Below, piece after piece: positions 45,290 through 57,196 of a stretch of 64,000 nucleotides of DNA. Below the pieces are notes generated by a model. That model saw only the letters and a list, made by a program, of their open reading frames with translations. It was not told the origin of the DNA and did not search any database. Position 1 is the stretch's first letter, and every line of letters begins with the position of its first letter. Position numbers and translations under genes: made by a program. Source of the DNA: Reticulascus tulasneorum (lineage: Eukaryota > Ascomycota > Sordariomycetes > Glomerellales > Reticulascaceae); contig LSAX01000004.1 of assembly GCA_001557505.1 (NCBI GenBank), positions 3,286,001 through 3,350,000 of the forward strand, given 5' to 3'.

Positions 45290-46629
45290 AGATATACGAT
45301 ATTTCGGGAGCAAGAGAGTTGGCAGGTTATCGAGCCAACTATAAAATCTCGATCGCTAATTACATGCCGACAAGCTTGTGTATATTTTTCAAGCACGGCA
45401 ATTCAATCCTTATTTTCTAAAAGTAGTGACGTTTGGCTCAATGAACATAGAAGGGGCTCAGTAGCATACAAGCAGCGGCGCGGATTCCTATCAAGGATCG
45501 GGGTTTACATTTTCAGGGACACAATACATAATTCCCTCATAGACAGTTAGACAAGTTACTAGACGGCAACCGTATATGACAATCAGAATTTCCATATTCA
45601 GCTACATGCTTGCAGTAATCCTAAGTTCTCAGTAAGGCATCTGTCTGCATCTGTTAAGAAAACCTCGCTCAAATATCTGATGGTTGAGAGCATAACTCCC
45701 TTACGGCAGGGAACCAGTACAATCTACTGGAACCAGGAAGAGTAACTGCAGCGGAAGAAAATTGTATGAAGAATATGCAACACGTTGATATCGCTAATGA
45801 GAGTGATTCCCACTTCCCGTTCTTAGTCTATATATCATGAAATCAAAATCTAGCAGGTATGACTTTACAACGCTCTCGGCTTAACCCCCACACCATTAAA
45901 ATGCAGAGCCGGCCGGCCAACTGGCTGGCAACACCAAACTCCAAGTTTGTAAATGTCTCTATATATTATTCAGTATATCATTCTTTCTTCCGCAGTATCG
46001 TTCTTATCTTTGAATCGACGTCTATCCACGCCGTGAGTTGGCTGGGCGTCCCACCATCTGCTCGTCAGGAACATACGGCGGCGGCGTGCTTGGGCTGGTG
46101 TGTGCGAGTAAAGGGATTGCCAGCCCCGAAGCTTTGGAACTGCTTACAGATAAAGATATGCGAGCATCAACATGCTCGCTTTCAGCGGCGGACAGGGTTG
46201 CCAGCAACCGCGCTGGGTGGGGGGTTTGCTGAAAACAGTTCCACCACATTCTTGGATCCTCCCCGCAGCTCCACCGAGGTCGAGGCTCGCCTGTGATGAT
46301 TTTAATGTCTTTAGTGTACGTTTTAATCCGTCAATAGCTGGCACAAGGATGCATATTCTGCTCAAGATTGAGGGGTGACGGAAACATGAAGCCACTAATG
46401 CAAGGGGTCTATGACGACACGATTCTGCTGAAACATCATGACGACAAAAGCAGATTAAGCTTCAGCCACGGACTATCCCTCCTGGTGTTCGGTATAGCCC
46501 AACGCGCCGCAGACTGTTCAAATAGATTTGCGTCCCATCTGGCTGCATTCCAAATCTTTACAGACCCATCTTGAGCTCAAATACGAGAACCGCCCCTGAT
46601 CTCCCTGATACATCACAAATCTTTTCAAA
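45290..46629. other. Intergenic region with repeat copy B
   Basis: No gene is seen between the fusion gene and the DUF3140 gene. The hairpin repeat copy at 46146-46231 is the only distinctive element. Short frames across it translate to peptides resembling those across copy A, as expected from repeat similarity rather than from coding function. Confidence 0.55.
46146..46231 (+). repeat. Dispersed repeat, copy B (hairpin core)
   Basis: GCGAGCATCAACATGCTCGC at 46160-46179 is a perfect eight-base-pair inverted repeat with a CAAC loop, followed by TTTC, AGCGGCGGACAGGGTTGC and a GGGGGGTTTGC end. It matches copy A at 39525-39610 in order and orientation. The two copies bracket the propeller-oxidase fusion gene at a distance of about 6.6 kb. 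Confidence 0.7.
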
Positions 46630-47750
46630 ATGAAGCCACGAACGGAGGTAATCAACGACTTCAATGAGGTTGTCAACATGAGTGCCTCCGATCTTGAGGC
46701 CTGGCTGAAATCGGATGACTCTAACAGCGCTGGCTGGCCGAAGGACAACGCCGAGGGAAATGGTGAAACTGTGGGCCACGACAGTGGGCGCAAGATCGTA
46801 GAGATATTGAAAGCCAATCCGGAGAAGGAAGCAGACCAGTACACCGATGACCAACTAGAACATATGCGAAAGGTGGTAGCTTACTGGTGAGTTGGCGACT
46901 TGTGTTGCATAATCCTGTCTTGAGGTTTCGGAGCAAAATTGTTAACGATCAGTTCAGCAAACGCCATCTTGCTCAAGAGACAGCAGGCAACAACACAAAA
47001 TCACCAGAGGAGGTGAAAAAGACGAAGTCTTACGCATCATTGAAGAATTGGGGCCACGATTTCCTCAAAGCACAAACCCAGGATCCAGCTGGTGCAGATG
47101 AGCCGGAAAGGTCGACACGATCGTCAAAGAATGGCAAGGCGCAAAGTACAAAGAACGATCAGGTCATCGAAATCAGCGACGATGAAAAAGAAGAGGGAAG
47201 TGAACAGGACGAAAAGAAGACTGGAGATAAGAGGAAGAAAGGCACTCGACAAGATGGCGCAAACAAGAAGAGAGAGACTCAGAAGGGATCTTCAACCAAA
47301 GACAACGTGGCCGGCGATGAGGAGAAACACCACGATGATGACACTCAAAGCGATGTGGATGACGACATGGAGGGCAAGGATAAGGATGAAGACGGGGACG
47401 GGGACGTCGACGAGGATGAAGATGGGAACAATGCTGGCGAGACCGCCGAAGAGAACAATTCGCAAGACGGTGGTAAGGACGCCAAGAACGGACCTTCCAA
47501 GGGTGACACTGTAAGCTGGAACTGGGGAAGCGGGAAGCCGCAAGGAAAAGTTCTCGATGTGAAGGAGGAGGCGTAAGTTGACTCGCCCTCAGGGAATCCC
47601 ATCAAACTCGCGACCTGACATGGCTGTAGGACAAGCATCACGACGAAGCGCGGAAACAAAGTCACCCGAAACGGAGATTCAGATGACCCGGCGGTAATCA
47701 TTGATACGGGCAAATCAAAGGCCATCAAGTCGGCGCACGAGCTGAACTAG
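46630..47750 (+). CDS. DUF3140 plus HVA1-type Tudor domain protein
   Basis: Three exons (46630-46886, 46958-47572, 47630-47750) give 330 residues. The N-terminal about 95 residues match DUF3140: MSASDLEAWLKSDDSNSAGW, GRKIVEILKANP and a KRHLAQE segment formed over intron 1. The middle is a highly charged Lys/Glu/Asp-rich low-complexity region, including a run of Asp-Glu-Gly residues, probably disordered. The C-terminal about 60 residues form the small barrel of the hypervirulence-associated protein family: GDTVSWNWGSGKPQGKV, then a basic ITTKRGNKVTRNG stretch and DPAVII. Proteins of this type occur widely in fungi and bacteria. Their biochemical role is not established, although nucleic-acid or chromatin association is often suggested from the Tudor-like fold. 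There is no signal peptide. Confidence 0.88.
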
Positions 47751-48136
47751 AGGACTTTGAGAGCCATTGGTGGGATACGTTGCTGTAAGCGTCACAAGCT
47801 TGCTACTGCAACGTAGTAAATTGCACTTATACCTTCGTCGTTCGCTTCAAACCGAGACACATGAGTGGGAAAACTTAGATGGTGCCCCCGATGTTAGGTC
47901 ATGTCACCATCGTGTTGAAAATGAGACTTGCATAGGTAGGGATAAGCAGTCAAGAACGATCCAGTAATATCAATGGATACTCATATGAAATTTGTACGGA
48001 TAGGCCCCAGAATCTTATATAGATACAATGCCCCAAGGGCACACCCCCGGCCCAGGAAGTGAATAATAATGTCCCATAAACCAATCCTGTTTTTTTGTTC
48101 GAGTCCTAGTCGAATTCCCCTTCGGCCAACGATTAT
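47751..48136. other. Convergent spacer
   Basis: The 3' flanks of the DUF3140 gene and the oxalate decarboxylase gene face each other. No gene is seen. Confidence 0.6.
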
Positions 48137-49664
48137 CTAGAGGTCACCCTCATTCTCCTCTGTCACATCCTCTTCCCCAGTCGATTTGGTAACCGGATCC
48201 TTCAGCGGATCATTGATTTTACTCCAGAACTTTTCACCTCCCTCCTTATCATCCGCGAACAGATGGTCGATGACCATCTTCTTCGGGGTCTCACCCAGCC
48301 ATTGGAACAGGGAAAAGTCTCTAAACTCGTCGGCCCGGAAGATTTCCAGCATCTCCAGCGGCTCATCTCCAATGTTCTCAACGAAATGTCCCATGTTCTT
48401 TGGCACAATGCCCACATCGCCGGGAACATAGTCGAAAGTCCGAGCCGTGCCTTCGCTGGCGAAGACAGTGATTCTCGCGCGACCCTTGATGAAGAACGAC
48501 CACTCGTCCGCGTTGGGATGCCAATGCATTTCGCGAATTGCGCCCGGCTCAATGATAACGTGGGCAGCGGCCACGGTCTTGGAAATGGGAAAGTTGGTAG
48601 AGTCAGTGATGCGGACCTCGCCTCCAGATGACTTCACTGGCACTTGGTCCAGCATCTTGTGAGTAAACTGGTACTTCGACTTCTTGATATTCTTTCCCTT
48701 TGGCCGCTCATCTTCGATGGAGCCAGGCGCAGAGCCCTGGAAAATGTATTTCTCGCCCTTGGGGATCGTCTTGAAGACCTCGGGGTCAAGGTGGAAGTTT
48801 TCGGCGATAACAGATTTGGGGGTGTGTGCTAGGGTGCGTGTTAGCGGCGCACTAAGGCAAGGGGTACCAGTCAGAACTCACCGAGCCAGTCGGTCAGGAT
48901 GAAGGTTGATTCTTCCGAAAAGTGGCCATCGTCGAAAACAAGGAGGAACTCGGTGCCGTTCTCGCCGATGCCTTGGAGGGAGTGGGGCACACCGCTTGGG
49001 AAGTACCACAGATCCCCCTTGGAGACATCTTGGATGAAATTGCCTCCCTCGTAGTCGAGCGCAGTGATACGACAGTTCCCTTCCAGGACGTAAGCCCACT
49101 CGGCCTGCGAGTGCCAATGGAGTTCACGGATGACGTTTTCTTCGAGTCGCATGTTCACTCCAGCGAGTTCGACGCTGGCGCCGAGCTCGCGGATGGTGGT
49201 CTGTCGGGTCCATCCACCTTCCTGTGCAGAACCGGGTGTTAGTGGCGGGGCAAAAGCGATTGCGGACGCGCTTGGAGGGGTCATCTCACCTCAATTCGGA
49301 TGTGCGAGTCGGCGAAACTCCAGCGCAGGTTGGGCATGTTGCCGTGATCGGTGCTTGGGGGTCGTACCATATCCGGATTCTGTCGCGACCTGTCTTTGTT
49401 CCAGGGTCCCAACACCGACGCTCCATCCCCATTGCGCCAAGGCAGGGGATCTAGATCGTCGCCGACAGAATCCACCGCATGGTTGTATGGATCCTTGTGC
49501 TTCGGGGTGTACGGCGATGCACTTTGTCGGTACTTTGCGGGAAGAGGCTTGCCATCGAGGAGCCGCTGACGAGGGCTATCTTGCACTGGGATAGCCGACG
49601 CAAGCTCGCTGAACGAAGCTGCCAGGACAAGCAGCTCAGCTGCTAGGTGGGTTAACTGCATCAT
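48137..49664 (-). CDS. Secreted bicupin oxalate decarboxylase
   Basis: Three minus-strand exons (49664-49290, 49221-48882, 48828-48137), with introns of 68 and 53 bp, give 468 residues. A signal peptide is present ([20 protein letters not shown]). Both cupin domains keep their manganese ligands. The first has [14 protein letters not shown] and later PHSL; the second has [15 protein letters not shown] and GHFVENIG. The lid of the first domain reads SEEST, close to the SENST lid of decarboxylases and keeping its glutamate, which supports decarboxylase over oxidase activity. The reaction converts oxalate to formate and CO2, a way for fungi to remove their own or plant oxalate and to shift pH. 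The internal ATG at 48655 is not the start. The acidic C-terminal tail is typical. It is divergent from the DUF1275 gene. Confidence 0.92.
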
Positions 49665-49763
49665 GGCAGGGATTGGGTCGAAGTAGGAGGTCAGGGAAAA
49701 GATGGACCTTGAGAAGGTAGAGCTTCTGGAGCTCTGGATCCGCGGTGCACGGGAATGGCCGCC

Positions 49764-49770
49764 TTATAAG
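49764..49770 (-). promoter_or_regulatory. Candidate TATA box of the oxalate decarboxylase gene
   Basis: On the minus strand CTTATAAG occurs about 100 bp upstream of the ATG at 49664, a usual distance for a fungal gene with a short leader. This is a motif match only. Confidence 0.4.
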
Positions 49771-50458
49771 TGTCATACGGCGCCAACATTGCGTGCTTCA
49801 CCACCCATACCGAGCTAGGTACTAGTGCAGCGAGCTTGAGCTCCAATTGCATCGCATTCGTACGTGGCTGGCCTGGAGTGACCTCATCACCACCCAGGTG
49901 TTGTCCAGTCATCTCCGGGAACCCCGATCAAACTCCGATGACTGGGGAGTCTCCAACAAACTTGTCACTCTAGCGGGGTAGCACAACGCTTGGACGGGCG
50001 CTGACAGGCCCGGCAGTTACGGCTTACTCACCGATATGCAGGAGCTTCGAAGCTGGCCTAGGGTTACCACAGCGCCATCCCAGCCTGATCGGCCAGAGCT
50101 CGGGGAGCCTGTCCATCGTGACCTGCACATCGCTGCGCTTGGAGCTGTATTGCGTTAATATCTCCCTCCGCGGGGTTTCAGCTTATGCTTGGATTTGCGA
50201 TTGAGCTGCTCGAATTGGTGTGGTGGGAGGGGCTTCTCCTTTAAACCCTGATGAACAAACCTAGCGAAGGGAAGAAAGGTACGCGGCCTATGTTCAAGAT
50301 GCCTGGGGGAGGGGGGGGATCCGGACTAAGTTTACCACTAGCGTCAGCAGCCAACGGCTGCAGAAATACCTCAGGAAATCCCCGTCCAGTAAGCCTGCAC
50401 GGATGACAGTCTGCACTTTTTCATACTTCATTCTCATGCAGACACTCAGTCACAAGAC

Positions 50459-50466
50459 TATATAAG
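50459..50466 (+). promoter_or_regulatory. Candidate TATA box of the DUF1275 gene
   Basis: TATATAAG lies about 120 bp upstream of the ATG at 50583. Motif match and spacing are the only evidence. Confidence 0.45.
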
Positions 50467-50582
50467 TTCTGTCATTTCTAGCCTCTTGGTCGCCTTTATT
50501 AGAAGCGGAGGCTCTTACTATTGACACTGCGAGAGGAACACTCACGCCGGACTCCATCAGTCAGCGATAAATCGACCCGACC

Positions 50583-51489
50583 ATGGCTCCGTCCAATGGA
50601 TACGGCGCCGTAGCGAACACGACTCCTGGTGGGGCTGGAGGCCGTCCAGCCGAGGATGAGGAGCAACCACTGCTCAGGAACAGGAAGCCGGCTTCCAATT
50701 CGGTTGTGCTCCGCTGGCGGAGGAAGATGATGGTCGACGTCAGTCGAAGTTGGGCTGACCTCGTACTCCTCGGCTGCTATGTCATCACCGGTCTTCTCGA
50801 CAGCTCCTCGATATCCATTTGGGGATCATTCGTGTCCATGCAGACTGGTGCGTCCCATAACCGGCACGGTTCAATCCAGCATGTGCTTGTAACCTAACTA
50901 TTGTCCAGGAAACACCGTCTACATTGGCCTTGGGTTGGCCGCACCGAGGGAGTCGACCAGATGGATCAAATCGGCCACGTCCCTCGGCTGTTTCTGTCTC
51001 GGATCCTTTGTTTTCAGCCGTTTTCACCGTTACTTCTCGCCCAAGCGGCGGTGGGTTCTTTGCGCATCCTTCATCATCCAATTGCTCCTTACCGTAGCGG
51101 CAGCAGTAATCGTGACCTTTGGGCCCAAGTCGGGCAAGGATGACATAACCTGGAATGTACTGGTCCCCATCGCCTTGGTAGCGCTCCAGAGCTGCGGCCA
51201 AGCAGTTACCAGCAGGGCCCTGAAGTACAATGCGCTCACCAGTGTGGTCTTGACGAGCATCTATTGTGATCTATTCTCTGATGCCAACCTTTTCGCCCTG
51301 CAGAATGTCGAGCGGAATCAGAGATTTGGAGCCCCGGTCCTGCTCTTGTTTGGAGCCATCTGCGGGGGCCTTTTCGCCCACTCCGAGTTTGGCATTGCCG
51401 GAGCTCTTTGGACTGCAGCTATTCTCAAGTCATTCATCGTTATCGCCTGGTTCCTCTGGCCAGCTGAGCCGACTGAGGAGGAGGATTAA
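50583..51489 (+). CDS. DUF1275 (YoaK-type) membrane protein
   Basis: Two exons (50583-50847 and 50909-51489), with a 61-bp intron, give 281 residues. The start context is ACC ATG G. A polar N-terminus of about 55 residues precedes six hydrophobic helices. Family landmarks are VLLGCYVITGLLDSSS, WGSFVSMQTGNTVYIGLGLA (formed across the intron), LVALQSCGQAVTSRALKYNA and LTSIYCDLF. DUF1275 proteins are found in bacteria and fungi as small integral membrane proteins. Transport has been proposed, but no function is firmly established. The protein ends with a short acidic tail, PTEEED. Confidence 0.88.
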
Positions 51490-54460
51490 AAAGTTATGTT
51501 GCTACAAGGATGGACTCGGATTAGTCTGACTGTGATCGGGAACCATAAAAGGGGAGCCTGATAAAGCCATTGAGAAATCTAATGTATTAGCAAAAGGTCG
51601 CGCCGCCGAGTTTGAAGCGTTGGAGCTTAAATTGATATCCTACCACCTTCGTCTTCGCAAATGCAGTTCGCGGTCACTAGCAGTTGACGTCTTATGCATT
51701 TTTATATTTTAATTGGCGGTCAGCAACTGCCGTCTTGGGAATTTGAACGCAGCTTGGGGATAGACGCCACCCAGCAGGCTTGTACTATGCTTCACAAAGA
51801 CGTAAGCGACCACCTCGTCGCCAACATTGGTTTTATAACCCAGATCCTAACTTGAAGTCAGTCTACGATGAAAAGAAAAACAGCCCATGGGTGGATTATG
51901 ACGATGGCATCAATACAGTGGCAGATAGCTTCAGGTTTCCATCACTCCGCCCTGGAACGCAAGGAACTGCGAACAGCATTACGACAACAGCTTTTTAGGG
52001 TCCGGATATCTTTCCCCCTTTCCCCGCCCAAAGTCTTAAACGAATTGATTTTTTCGCGAGATTGCCGGCCAAGTATTGCGAAGCATGTGCCGACTGCTGT
52101 GTTGTCCTGAGATTCCGGATATCCGTTGGCAAAGGACGCAAGCCCAACGCGGTACATTTAAATAGCACATTATTGGAATTGTTATCGGAACTCAACGCAT
52201 CCTCATTGGGCCATTGGTTAGGCCATGTCGAAGCTCAAGAAATGACTGATTGGAAAGTCTAACGGAAACTGGGATAACTCGGTCGATGGTCGAGCTATTG
52301 TGCTGCAACCGTGACCCAACATCCCGGCAATTCCACCTGAGTAGAGATCGGTGGTGCCGAAGATAAGACTCGTATTGGAAGACCATGAACGTCTTGTAAA
52401 GGTAGTGTCTTATTTGCCACTGATCCCGCACTTTTTGCGGAAATTCATTGTTTTCACAGTGAGCAACTCGATCAAGATCACCGGGGAAATATGAATAGCC
52501 AAGTTGCTCGTTCTGGCATACCCAGACACTTTGGATCCCATCCTTGTGTCAGAAATAACTGGCTTCCCTTTTTTCCTTTTTTTCAAAGGTTCCTAATTGT
52601 TGCTAGACTCTCGAGAAAAATAGGGAGCATGGGCTCGTGATCTTTGATCTCATGGGCTTAGATGAATCGACATCCACATGATTCTTATGCCTCAGTTTGA
52701 ATGCCATTTCTTCTAGCACAAGTCTAAGCAATGCTACTTCTTCGCAAGTGCCTTTATTAGCCCCCAACTCGTCTGCAATATTACAGGCATGCATCGTCGA
52801 CATTTGAATACATACTTCCTCGAGGATACAGCTCGAATAATATGGTCTTGATTTATTCAACGAGGTCTAACCACATGGAACCACCCTTGCGACATTAAGA
52901 TGATGGAAAGTATAGCAATCCTCCCATGGACCATTCTGGATTTTGTAATCGATGACCTACTACAATCAACGCTGACCGAAGTTACACCGTACGCGTCCTG
53001 ACACTGCACTTCCCCGCACCCGACACCCCCTCTTCCTTCAGAAGTTCGTGACGAAGGAAGACTAGTTTATATTTCAAATGCGCTCCGCCATCCAGATGAT
53101 CCTGTTCCAGCAATCACAACGATATCCGGCATACGTCCGTCAAAACTCCTGGCGATCCCGACAGAACAGCGTCGTGGCCCTTGTGGCTTGCGGGGGTCAC
53201 CTCACCCGTGTCTAAAGAGTCAAGCTTTCATGTTGTGACACGACGCTGCTGCAAGAGAGACTAGGTTGGGAGGGTGATAAAGGCTGCGTCCCCACGAGAA
53301 GACCACACAAGTACACCGGGATCCTGTTTCCTTGATTGGATATGAGCTGAACGGCACTTTCGGCGGACGTAAGCTGCGGAGGTTTCATCAAGACTTGATG
53401 TCGTTCGCCAGCTGCACCTCCACCCCTAGCTCTATTGGCTGGCACGCTCTCGATCTGCAGAGCATGCACCAATAAGCATGACCCCCCAAAAAGAATGAAC
53501 TCCGCTCTTCTCACGTTAGACCACCCCAAGCGGGCGACTGGCATCCGGTGCATTTAAACACGACCCAGATACTCTGGGAGTATTTGGAGAAGGGGATGTG
53601 TTAATTTCTATGAGCGTTAGTGCTGATACACGTGAACGGACAATCTATTAGGTCTTAGCCATACAATTCAATGATATTTCCAAGTATTCAGTAAACTGTT
53701 CCTCTGGACACCAACTCTACTAGTCATCCAGGTTACGCTTACAAGTGAGAGTTAATCGGGTGACCATCTTGCTAGCCCCGCCCCCCGGCCTCTCCCCCGG
53801 TATCATAGTTATCGACTAGTAGTTAAGCACAGGCAGACATGGATTTAGTACGATCTTCCCCAAGGAATCCCAGGTACCCCTGGCTATACCCCGCACTTTG
53901 TCCACGCTATGAAACTAATGCTTTGCTTGCCGCAAGTCCGATCCCACTCTTTGGCAGCCATCCACAGCATCGACGCCACCACCCTCAGGCCCAAAATGTG
54001 CCCAGCATCGTACACCATCGCTATCACCACCAACATTGACTGGACGGGCAATTTCGCACGACATTGTTGTAGACCAATAGATAGCTTACAACCTTCTGCA
54101 TCTGACTGACCGTGAATGACTAGCAAGATCCCGAAGACCGAGTAAATAATTGCCGAATTGCGGTGCCAAGAATGAGGCTTGCTGAGAGGCTCGACCTGGA
54201 TTTCACATCCAGACTATACCCAAGTGGGATTCGAGGTGTCCCCTCCTTTCAGTATCTCCCCGAGTGTAAGACAAGTCAGACCCATTCTCTTCTCGGCACC
54301 CCGAGGAGATTCTTATCTCTAACATTGCTCAACTCCGAATTCCTTTTCTCAAACCTCAACACTTGCAATCTCCACTACTGATTGTCGTCGGGCTTTGACT
54401 CATTTCCCGATTTCGTTCCGTCTCAAGAGCCACTAAAGAGAAATCTCTATCATTGTTAAA
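51490..54460. other. Three-kilobase gene-free region
   Basis: Many short frames occur on both strands. The longest, at 53212-53553 minus and 52603-52860 minus, lack an ATG in good context, a recognised domain or splice partners. No transposase, long terminal repeat or tRNA was recognised. The right end carries the upstream region of the sulfate permease gene. Confidence 0.5.
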
Positions 54461-56585
54461 ATGAACGTTGTTGATAAAGTCAGAGTTGACCTCAAAACCG
54501 ACTATACCTGGAACCGGCTCATCCATCTGGGGAAGAAGGGAGCCAGGGCCGCTCCCTCAGGTGCCCTGCAATATGCTATTGACAAGGTCCCAATTGTCGG
54601 TTGGCTTCCGCGATATAACTATCGTTGGATTCTAAACGATGTGATTGCTGGCCTCACGATTGGGCTCATGCTCATTCCGCAAGGGTTGTCGTATGCCAAA
54701 ATTGCAACCATCCCTGTGCAATATGGCCTCATGTCGAGCTGGCTTCCTGCGGCTATCTACACTGTCATGGGCTCTACGAAAGGTAAGCTCGTTCTAACTC
54801 TGGGTTTCTATCAAAGAGAGTTGTCTAGACAATTTCTTTACAGATCTCTCGACGGGGCCAACCTCCCTCATTGGTCTTCTCACATCTGAGACGGTCCATG
54901 CGCTTGACGGTGAAGGATACACTCCTTCAGAGATCGCATCGGCCGTTGCAATGATAATGGGAATATATGGCATGATCATGGGCTTCCTCAAACTTGGGTT
55001 CCTCCTCGAGTTTATCTCGTATCCCATCTTGAGTGGATTCATTTCTGCCGTGGCGATCACCATCATCTTGAACCAGATGGATTCTCTTCTTGGGGAACCA
55101 AACGTCGGTGATGGGGCTGCCGTCCAGATACATGACATCTTCGACCAACTGCCTCAAGCTAATGGCCTTGCATGCGCCGTTGGTTTCACTGGCATCCTCC
55201 TCCTGACAGTTCTCGACCAGGCTGGCAAACGCTGGGGCAAGAAGAACAAGATCATCTGGCTCTTGTCGATCACCCGCGCCTTCCTTACTCTAGTACTCTT
55301 CACGGGCATCAGCTACGCCGTCAACAAGAACAGAGGCGAAGACAACTTTCTCTTCGAGGTAGCTAAAGTCAAGGCAAATGGACAAGAGGCGCCGAGGATG
55401 CCCAACCCAGCCCTGATTGGCAAAGTAGCATCAAGATCCATCGCAGTGTTCGTCGGTGCCGCTGTCGAGCATACAGCCATTGCTAGAGCGTTTGCCGTCC
55501 GGAACAACTACGTTACAGACCAGAGCCAAGAGCTGGCATATTTTGGCGTTGCAAACTTCTTCAACGCATTTTTCCATTCTATGGGTGTTGGCGGGGCTAT
55601 GTCTCGCACAGCTGTCAACTCCTCTTGCAATGTCAAGTCCCCCCTTTCCGGTCTTGTAACTACTGCTGTCGTCCTTATTTCCATCTACAAACTTGTCGGA
55701 ACTCTCTACTGGATTCCCAAAGCTACACTCGCTGCAATCATTATCACTGCGGTCTGGCCCCTCATTTCCTCTCCTGCTGTCTTCTACAAGTTCTGGAAAA
55801 CCTCACTTTCCGACTTTGTCAGTGCTATGATCGCGTTCTGGGTCTCTTTGTTCGTCTCTACTGAAATCGGAATCGCAGCTGCGGTTGGCTTTAACATCGT
55901 CTATATCTTGCTTCGACAGGTGTTTACCCGTATCTCATCTACGGGATCGGAACCAAGGTCGGAGCTCGCAGAATCCCTGGAAGCATCCCGCGGCATGCCT
56001 TCTACTATTCCTGACGATGTTCGCATCTTTCGTCTTAATGAGTCGATTTTCTTTCCCAACGCGTACAGCGTCAAGACCTCTATCATGGACAACATCCAGA
56101 CACATCATTCACCGACATACAATAGCATTCACGCCCCAGAGTCTGAACGCAACTGGTCTGTTGTTGGTGAGAAGCGTGTCGCTCGTCTTCGAAAGAAGGC
56201 CAACATTGACGATCCCGACTCACTCCCATCCATCGCAATGGTGATTATCGACTTCGGCCGAGCTAATCATGTCGACTACACCGCCGTTTCTCATCTTCAG
56301 AATCTACTCACTGAAATAAAGAAATACGCAGGCAGCGGTGTTGAGGTCCGTTTTGTCGGCATGTCGGACTACGTCCGCCGGCGCTTTGACAGGGCTGGCT
56401 GGCTAATAGCAGTATCGGGCTCAGGCGTCGATGTCGACGATGACAAGGTTACCTGGCTGTACAGAGACGTTTCAAGTGCAATGGCAGCACCAAGAAGGAG
56501 AGATGCAGCAAGTTTTGAGGAGGAGATTAAAAAGATGGATAGTGCCTATCCAAACGGTACCGCATCTCATGAGGAGAAGGTTTGA
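54461..56585 (+). CDS. SulP-family sulfate permease
   Basis: Two exons (54461-54782 and 54844-56585), with a 61-bp intron, give 687 residues. A cytoplasmic N-terminus is followed by the SulP signature: NDVIAGLTIGLMLIPQGLSY and SSWLPAAIYTVMGSTKDLSTGP, the latter restored by the splice. A long array of helices follows, with AVFVGAAVEHTAIARAFAVR and SRTAVNSSCNVKSPLSG. The C-terminal part from about residue 500 is a STAS domain containing IAMVIIDFGRANHVDYTAVS. The length is a little shorter than the large yeast sulfate permeases of about 850 residues but normal for this fungal branch. The likely role is proton-coupled uptake of sulfate or a related oxyanion at the plasma membrane. Specificity is not shown by the sequence. 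Confidence 0.94.
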
Positions 56586-57196
56586 GCTTGAGGCGAAGGG
56601 GCCTTTGGAAATATTGATGACTTGAGGAACAATGCCAGTTTTGACTGTGAAGGGATTTGTATGTCAGGCGTTATCTTATGATGTACTTCTTTATAGCTTG
56701 CTTGACTATTTCTGTGCGATTACCTGCCTTCTAAATTCCATCATACTGTGCAGTTCCCGTGAGATTTGTGATCGAGTCCGTGGCCCATCCGTGCGCTCCA
56801 CATAGTCCACCAATTGAAATGACTTAGGTGACTGTATCCCGCCGTTTGACATCCGCCTAGCTTGAGGTCGCCTTCGTAAATATATGCCACTAAGATAAGA
56901 TAATGTGCATGTAGATCTTGCTCTTATGAGCAAACCGCACTGTTACCAAATGCGGTAGTTGGTTCAGGCAAAAAGGTAAGGCAGTGTGAAATAATTCGGA
57001 GCGAGATGAGTCACTGGCCGATGCGTTACGAAGGAAGCAAAGGAATGTGGCACGTGATAAAGAATGGAGATGCTATGTGGGTAATACACAACTTAAATAG
57101 AAATCATGAACCTTCAGAACATTTCTCTGGCAGTATGCTCTCTTTGATCCCTTATTTCTTCAATTGAGTTTGAGTAGGTACTCGTTTACATCCATT
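56586..57196. other. Intergenic spacer
   Basis: Lies between the sulfate permease and the beta-lactamase-like gene. It contains short frames only and supplies the promoter of the downstream gene. Confidence 0.6.

Larger units (their letters stand above)
49665..50582. other. Divergent promoter region
   Basis: This 918-bp region lies between the starts of the oxalate decarboxylase (minus) and DUF1275 (plus) genes. It contains a TATA-like box for each direction, annotated separately, and a G-rich tract near 50306-50319. No gene is seen. Confidence 0.55.
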
